A program made the position numbers and the translations under genes. Shown here piece by piece: positions 61,309-64,000 of a stretch of 64,000 nucleotides of DNA (within the stretch, counting starts at the first letter, position 1; each line of letters begins with the position of its first letter). This DNA comes from Aestuariivivens sediminicola (lineage in GTDB: Bacteria > Bacteroidota > Bacteroidia > Flavobacteriales > Flavobacteriaceae), in assembly GCF_022662015.1 (NCBI RefSeq), contig NZ_JAKMCM010000003.1:372001-436000 (forward strand), read 5' to 3'. Under the pieces are notes generated by a model. That model was not told where the DNA came from and searched no databases. It saw only the letters and a list, made by a program, of their open reading frames with translations.

Positions 61309-63732
61309 ATGTCGTTTACATTAAAAAAGATACTACCCCACGTAGTGGTTGTTCTGGGGTTTATATTACTTTCCTTAACGTATTTTAATCCGGTTTTAAA
61401 AGGACAGTCTATTTTCCAAAGCGATATCATGCAGTATATAGGTATGTCTAAGCAGCAATCCGACTTCAGGGAAGCTACAGGAGACGAAACCTATTGGACC
61501 AATAGTGCCTTCGGAGGCATGCCTACGTATCAATTAGGAGCGAAATACCCTCATAATTATATTAAAAAGCTCGATTTAGCGCTTCGCTTTTTACCGCGCC
61601 CGGCCGATTATTTGTTTTTATACCTCTTAGGGTTTTATATTTTTCTGCTCGTTCTTAAAGTGGATTACAGGCTCTCTGTTCTGGGAGCCATAGCTTTTGG
61701 TTTTTCTACGTATCTGATCATCATATTGGGTGTTGGCCATAACAGTAAGGCACATGCAATTGCTTACATGCCCTTAGTGTTGAGTGGTATTGTGTTGACC
61801 TTTCGAAGAAACTATGTTGCAGGATTTTTGTTAACTGCATTGGCAATGGCTCTGGAGTTGGTGGCCAATCATTTCCAAATGACCTATTATTTATTACTCC
61901 TGGTCCTGGTTTTAGGTATTGCTTATTTGGTCGATGCCTACAAAAAGGGCCTGTTAAAGCATTATTTTAAATCTCTGGGGGTATTAACCCTGGCTGTAGT
62001 TCTGGCCCTGGCCTTGAACGCCTCCGGAATTCTGGCCACCCAGGAATATGTCAAGGAAAGCTCTCGTGGAACAAGCGAACTCACCATAAACCCGGACGGC
62101 ACCACGAAGGAAATCTCCAGTGGCTTGGATAAAGCATATATCACGCAGTACAGTTATGGTTTTTTTGAGTCCTTAAACTTGTTCATTCCCAGATTGACTG
62201 GTGGCGGCAACGGGGAAGAAATGGGCAAGGGATCCCATACCTATGAGGCCTTTAGAAAACTAGGTGCTTCACCGAGTCAGGCCTTAGAGGCATCCAGACA
62301 TGCACCACTGTATTGGGGCGATCAACCCATAGTGGAGGCACCGGCCTATGTTGGCGCGGTTGTTATTTTCCTGTTTGTTATTGGATTATTTCTTGTTAGA
62401 GGCCGATTGAAATGGTGGTTGGTTGGCGGTACACTTTTATCCTTATTACTGTCCTATGGTAAGAATCTGGAATTTTTAACCGACTTCTTCATTTATAATG
62501 TGCCACTGTATAATAAGTTTAGGGCCGTAACTTCAATTCAGGTTATTTTGGAGTTATGTTTGCCCGTAATGGCTGTTTTCGCCCTGGCCCGCCTGTTTAA
62601 TGGAGAATTAAAGAAGGACGAAAAATTAAAAGCCCTGAAGTATGCGGTTTTCATTACCGGCGGCATTGCAGTTTTATTGCTGTTGTTTAAATCTTCCTTC
62701 GACTTTGCCGGTGTGAACGATGCCTTTTATCGTCAAAACTATGGTCAGGATTTTGTGGATGCCCTCAAGGCCGACAGAAGGGCCGTATTTTCATCTGATA
62801 CCTTGCGAACCTTACTATTGGTACTGGTTTCGGCTGGGCTTATATTCGCTTATATAACAAACAAATTAAAAGAGCATTGGGTAATAGTGGCCTTTGCTAT
62901 ACTTATTGGCATCGATTTAATTGGTGTCGACAGACGTTATGTTAACAATGATGATTTTGTGGCTTCCAAACAGGTAAAGCACCCCTATCAGATGCATGCG
63001 GCCGATAAAGAAATTGCTCGGGACACCACACATTTCAGAGTGCTAGATCTTACCTCGTCCGGTGCCAGAGCCTCCTATTTCCACAATTCTTTAAACGGTT
63101 ATCACGCCGCCAAGCTCAGACGGTATGAAGATGTATACGATTTTTACATTACCAAAAATCACATGGACGTTTTAAACCTGTTGAATACCAAATACATTAT
63201 AGCTCAGGATGAAAATGGAAACCCGGTGCGTTATCTCAATGAGGAGGCGAACGGAAATGCGTGGTTCATCAGGGAATTTAAAACAGTGAATTCGGTCAAT
63301 GAGGAAATTAAAACTTTAGACAGCCTGGACAATAAGAATATTGCGATTTTAAATAGTGAGGAATTCGGGGATCGTTTTGCGAACAATGGATATCCAAAGT
63401 ATGTGGTCGATTCATTGGCGACTATAGAACTGATCGATCATCAGCCGAATTATCTGAAGTACCGATCTCATAATAATCATGACGGATTTGCCGTGTTTTC
63501 AGAAATATTCTATCCAAAAGGTTGGAAAACCTATATTGACGGACAGAAAGCAGATCATATTCGCGTCAATTATACCTTAAGAGGAATGGAAATACCAAAG
63601 GGAAAACATGTCATCGAATTCAAATTCGACCCGGAGGTTGTAAAAACCGGAAGTAAAATTACCTTAGCCAGTTCGGTTTTATTTGTCGTTCTGTTTTTTG
63701 TTGGGGTTTTATATAAATTTAAAAGGCAATAA
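61309..63732 (+). CDS. YfhO family membrane protein (GT-C-like)
   Basis: An 807-residue polytopic protein. A lumenal loop follows the first helix (QSIFQSDIMQYIGMSKQQSDF, containing the SD catalytic-type pair of GT-C enzymes), then about 11-12 helices and a large periplasmic C-terminal domain (about 540-780: HFRVLDLTSSGARASYFHNSLNGYHAAKLRRYED). YfhO-type proteins glycosylate lipoteichoic acid or other surface polymers in Gram-positives; in Bacteroidota the acceptor is unknown. It is followed by a family 4 glycosyltransferase, which supports an envelope glycan role (inferred). Confidence 0.9.
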   Translation: MSFTLKKILPHVVVVLGFILLSLTYFNPVLKGQSIFQSDIMQYIGMSKQQSDFREATGDETYWTNSAFGGMPTYQLGAKYPHNYIKKLDLALRFLPRPADYLFLYLLGFYIFLLVLKVDYRLSVLGAIAFGFSTYLIIILGVGHNSKAHAIAYMPLVLSGIVLTFRRNYVAGFLLTALAMALELVANHFQMTYYLLLLVLVLGIAYLVDAYKKGLLKHYFKSLGVLTLAVVLALALNASGILATQEYVKESSRGTSELTINPDGTTKEISSGLDKAYITQYSYGFFESLNLFIPRLTGGGNGEEMGKGSHTYEAFRKLGASPSQALEASRHAPLYWGDQPIVEAPAYVGAVVIFLFVIGLFLVRGRLKWWLVGGTLLSLLLSYGKNLEFLTDFFIYNVPLYNKFRAVTSIQVILELCLPVMAVFALARLFNGELKKDEKLKALKYAVFITGGIAVLLLLFKSSFDFAGVNDAFYRQNYGQDFVDALKADRRAVFSSDTLRTLLLVLVSAGLIFAYITNKLKEHWVIVAFAILIGIDLIGVDRRYVNNDDFVASKQVKHPYQMHAADKEIARDTTHFRVLDLTSSGARASYFHNSLNGYHAAKLRRYEDVYDFYITKNHMDVLNLLNTKYIIAQDENGNPVRYLNEEANGNAWFIREFKTVNSVNEEIKTLDSLDNKNIAILNSEEFGDRFANNGYPKYVVDSLATIELIDHQPNYLKYRSHNNHDGFAVFSEIFYPKGWKTYIDGQKADHIRVNYTLRGMEIPKGKHVIEFKFDPEVVKTGSKITLASSVLFVVLFFVGVLYKFKRQ

Positions 63733-63862
63733 TTGTTTCATGCGTTGTGCCTGAATGGTATTGCGATTTTAAATAACGTATTATAGAATGACCTGTGAGG
63801 TGGGGTGCAATGTCCTGTTTTGAGTTCTTTATAGAATGCCTCCAGGTAACATTACTGTTGGG

Positions 63863-64000
63863 ATGAGTAAAAAAAAAGTGTTAATTGTTACGTATTACTG
63901 GCCTCCGGCAGGGGGTCCCGGGGTACAACGCTGGCTTAAGTTTGTAAAATACCTTCCTGATTTTAATATAGAACCGATTGTCTATGCGCCGGACAACCCA
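63863..64000 (+). CDS. Family 4 glycosyltransferase, N-terminal part only
   Basis: The ATG at 63863 opens 46 codons before the window ends. MSKKKVLIVTYYWPPAGGPGVQRWLKFVKYL is the standard start of GT-B glycosyltransferases of family 4 (the GGPG loop contacts the acceptor). No catalytic C-terminal half is in view. It follows YfhO by 130 bases. Family moderately sure. Confidence 0.75.
   Translation, partial: MSKKKVLIVTYYWPPAGGPGVQRWLKFVKYLPDFNIEPIVYAPDNP

Noticed and set aside
1-64000. tRNA, rRNA, CRISPR, prophage or transposase genes
   Set aside because: Reading both strands, I found no cloverleaf, regularly spaced repeats, integrase or transposase motif. A tRNAscan or HMM search could still find a missed short RNA.

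Overview
The window is chromosomal DNA from a member of the Bacteroidota, most likely a flavobacterium (family Flavobacteriaceae). The evidence is Bacteroidota-type promoters (a TTG box about 20 bases upstream of a TAnnTTTG box), families largely confined to that phylum (DUF2911, DUF4834, CAL67264-type membrane peptide, CarboxypepD_reg/plug outer-membrane barrels, short MenE), a menaquinone cluster in flavobacterial order and a capnine/sphingolipid-type lipid locus. I see no phage, insertion sequence, CRISPR array, rRNA or tRNA. It is a gene-dense housekeeping segment with one odd 0.76 kb gap.

Layout. 1-9 kb: end of a sugar-kinase-like gene, a DUF2911/TPR protein, recG, an M1 aminopeptidase overlapping a patatin, a small membrane protein and a stand-alone FMN glutamate-synthase-like protein. 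9-16 kb: M20 amidohydrolase, a 762-base gap with a 20-bp inverted repeat, uvrD, an aspartic-protease-like/triple E-set pair, tsaC. 16-23 kb: tandem Cache lipoprotein, OmpA-type lipoprotein, GT2 plus HsdR_N pair divergent from holA, YfcC transporter, ung. 23-31 kb: menaquinone cluster menB-menA-(UPF0173)-menC-(CPBP)-(EEP)-menE. 31-35 kb: DoxX, a biotin-enzyme carboxyltransferase, and an FMN reductase-MarR-pirin operon with a 20-bp palindromic operator. 35-44 kb: CAL67264 peptide-ettA, Nudix, GNAT, formimidoylglutamase-like, coiled-coil protein, hutI, Crp/Fnr regulator, fumC, 1-Cys peroxiredoxin. 44-50 kb: two tandem paralogous outer-membrane barrel receptors. 50-54 kb: prfB-HAD-ArsC operon, threonine aldolase, YbaB. 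54-64 kb: S9 peptidase, a cysteine-synthase-fold enzyme followed by an alpha-oxoamine synthase (candidate sulfonolipid base synthesis), a GNAT-like acyltransferase, an outer-membrane transporter, DUF4834, YfhO and the start of a glycosyltransferase.

How genes work together. menB/A/C/E supply four steps of menaquinone synthesis. The FMN reductase, MarR and pirin genes form a small stress module whose promoter -33 box lies at the centre of a perfect palindrome. RF2 (prfB) needs a programmed +1 frameshift at an in-frame UGA; read as a plain ORF it would lose its first 52 residues. The 56-61 kb genes could together make, acylate and handle cysteate- or serine-derived membrane lipids, which is the most interesting inferred pathway here.

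Several genes appear to start at TTG or GTG, and in several others the apparent upstream start falls inside a promoter box, so starts were chosen from promoter position and family alignment from memory. No database search or computation was run.
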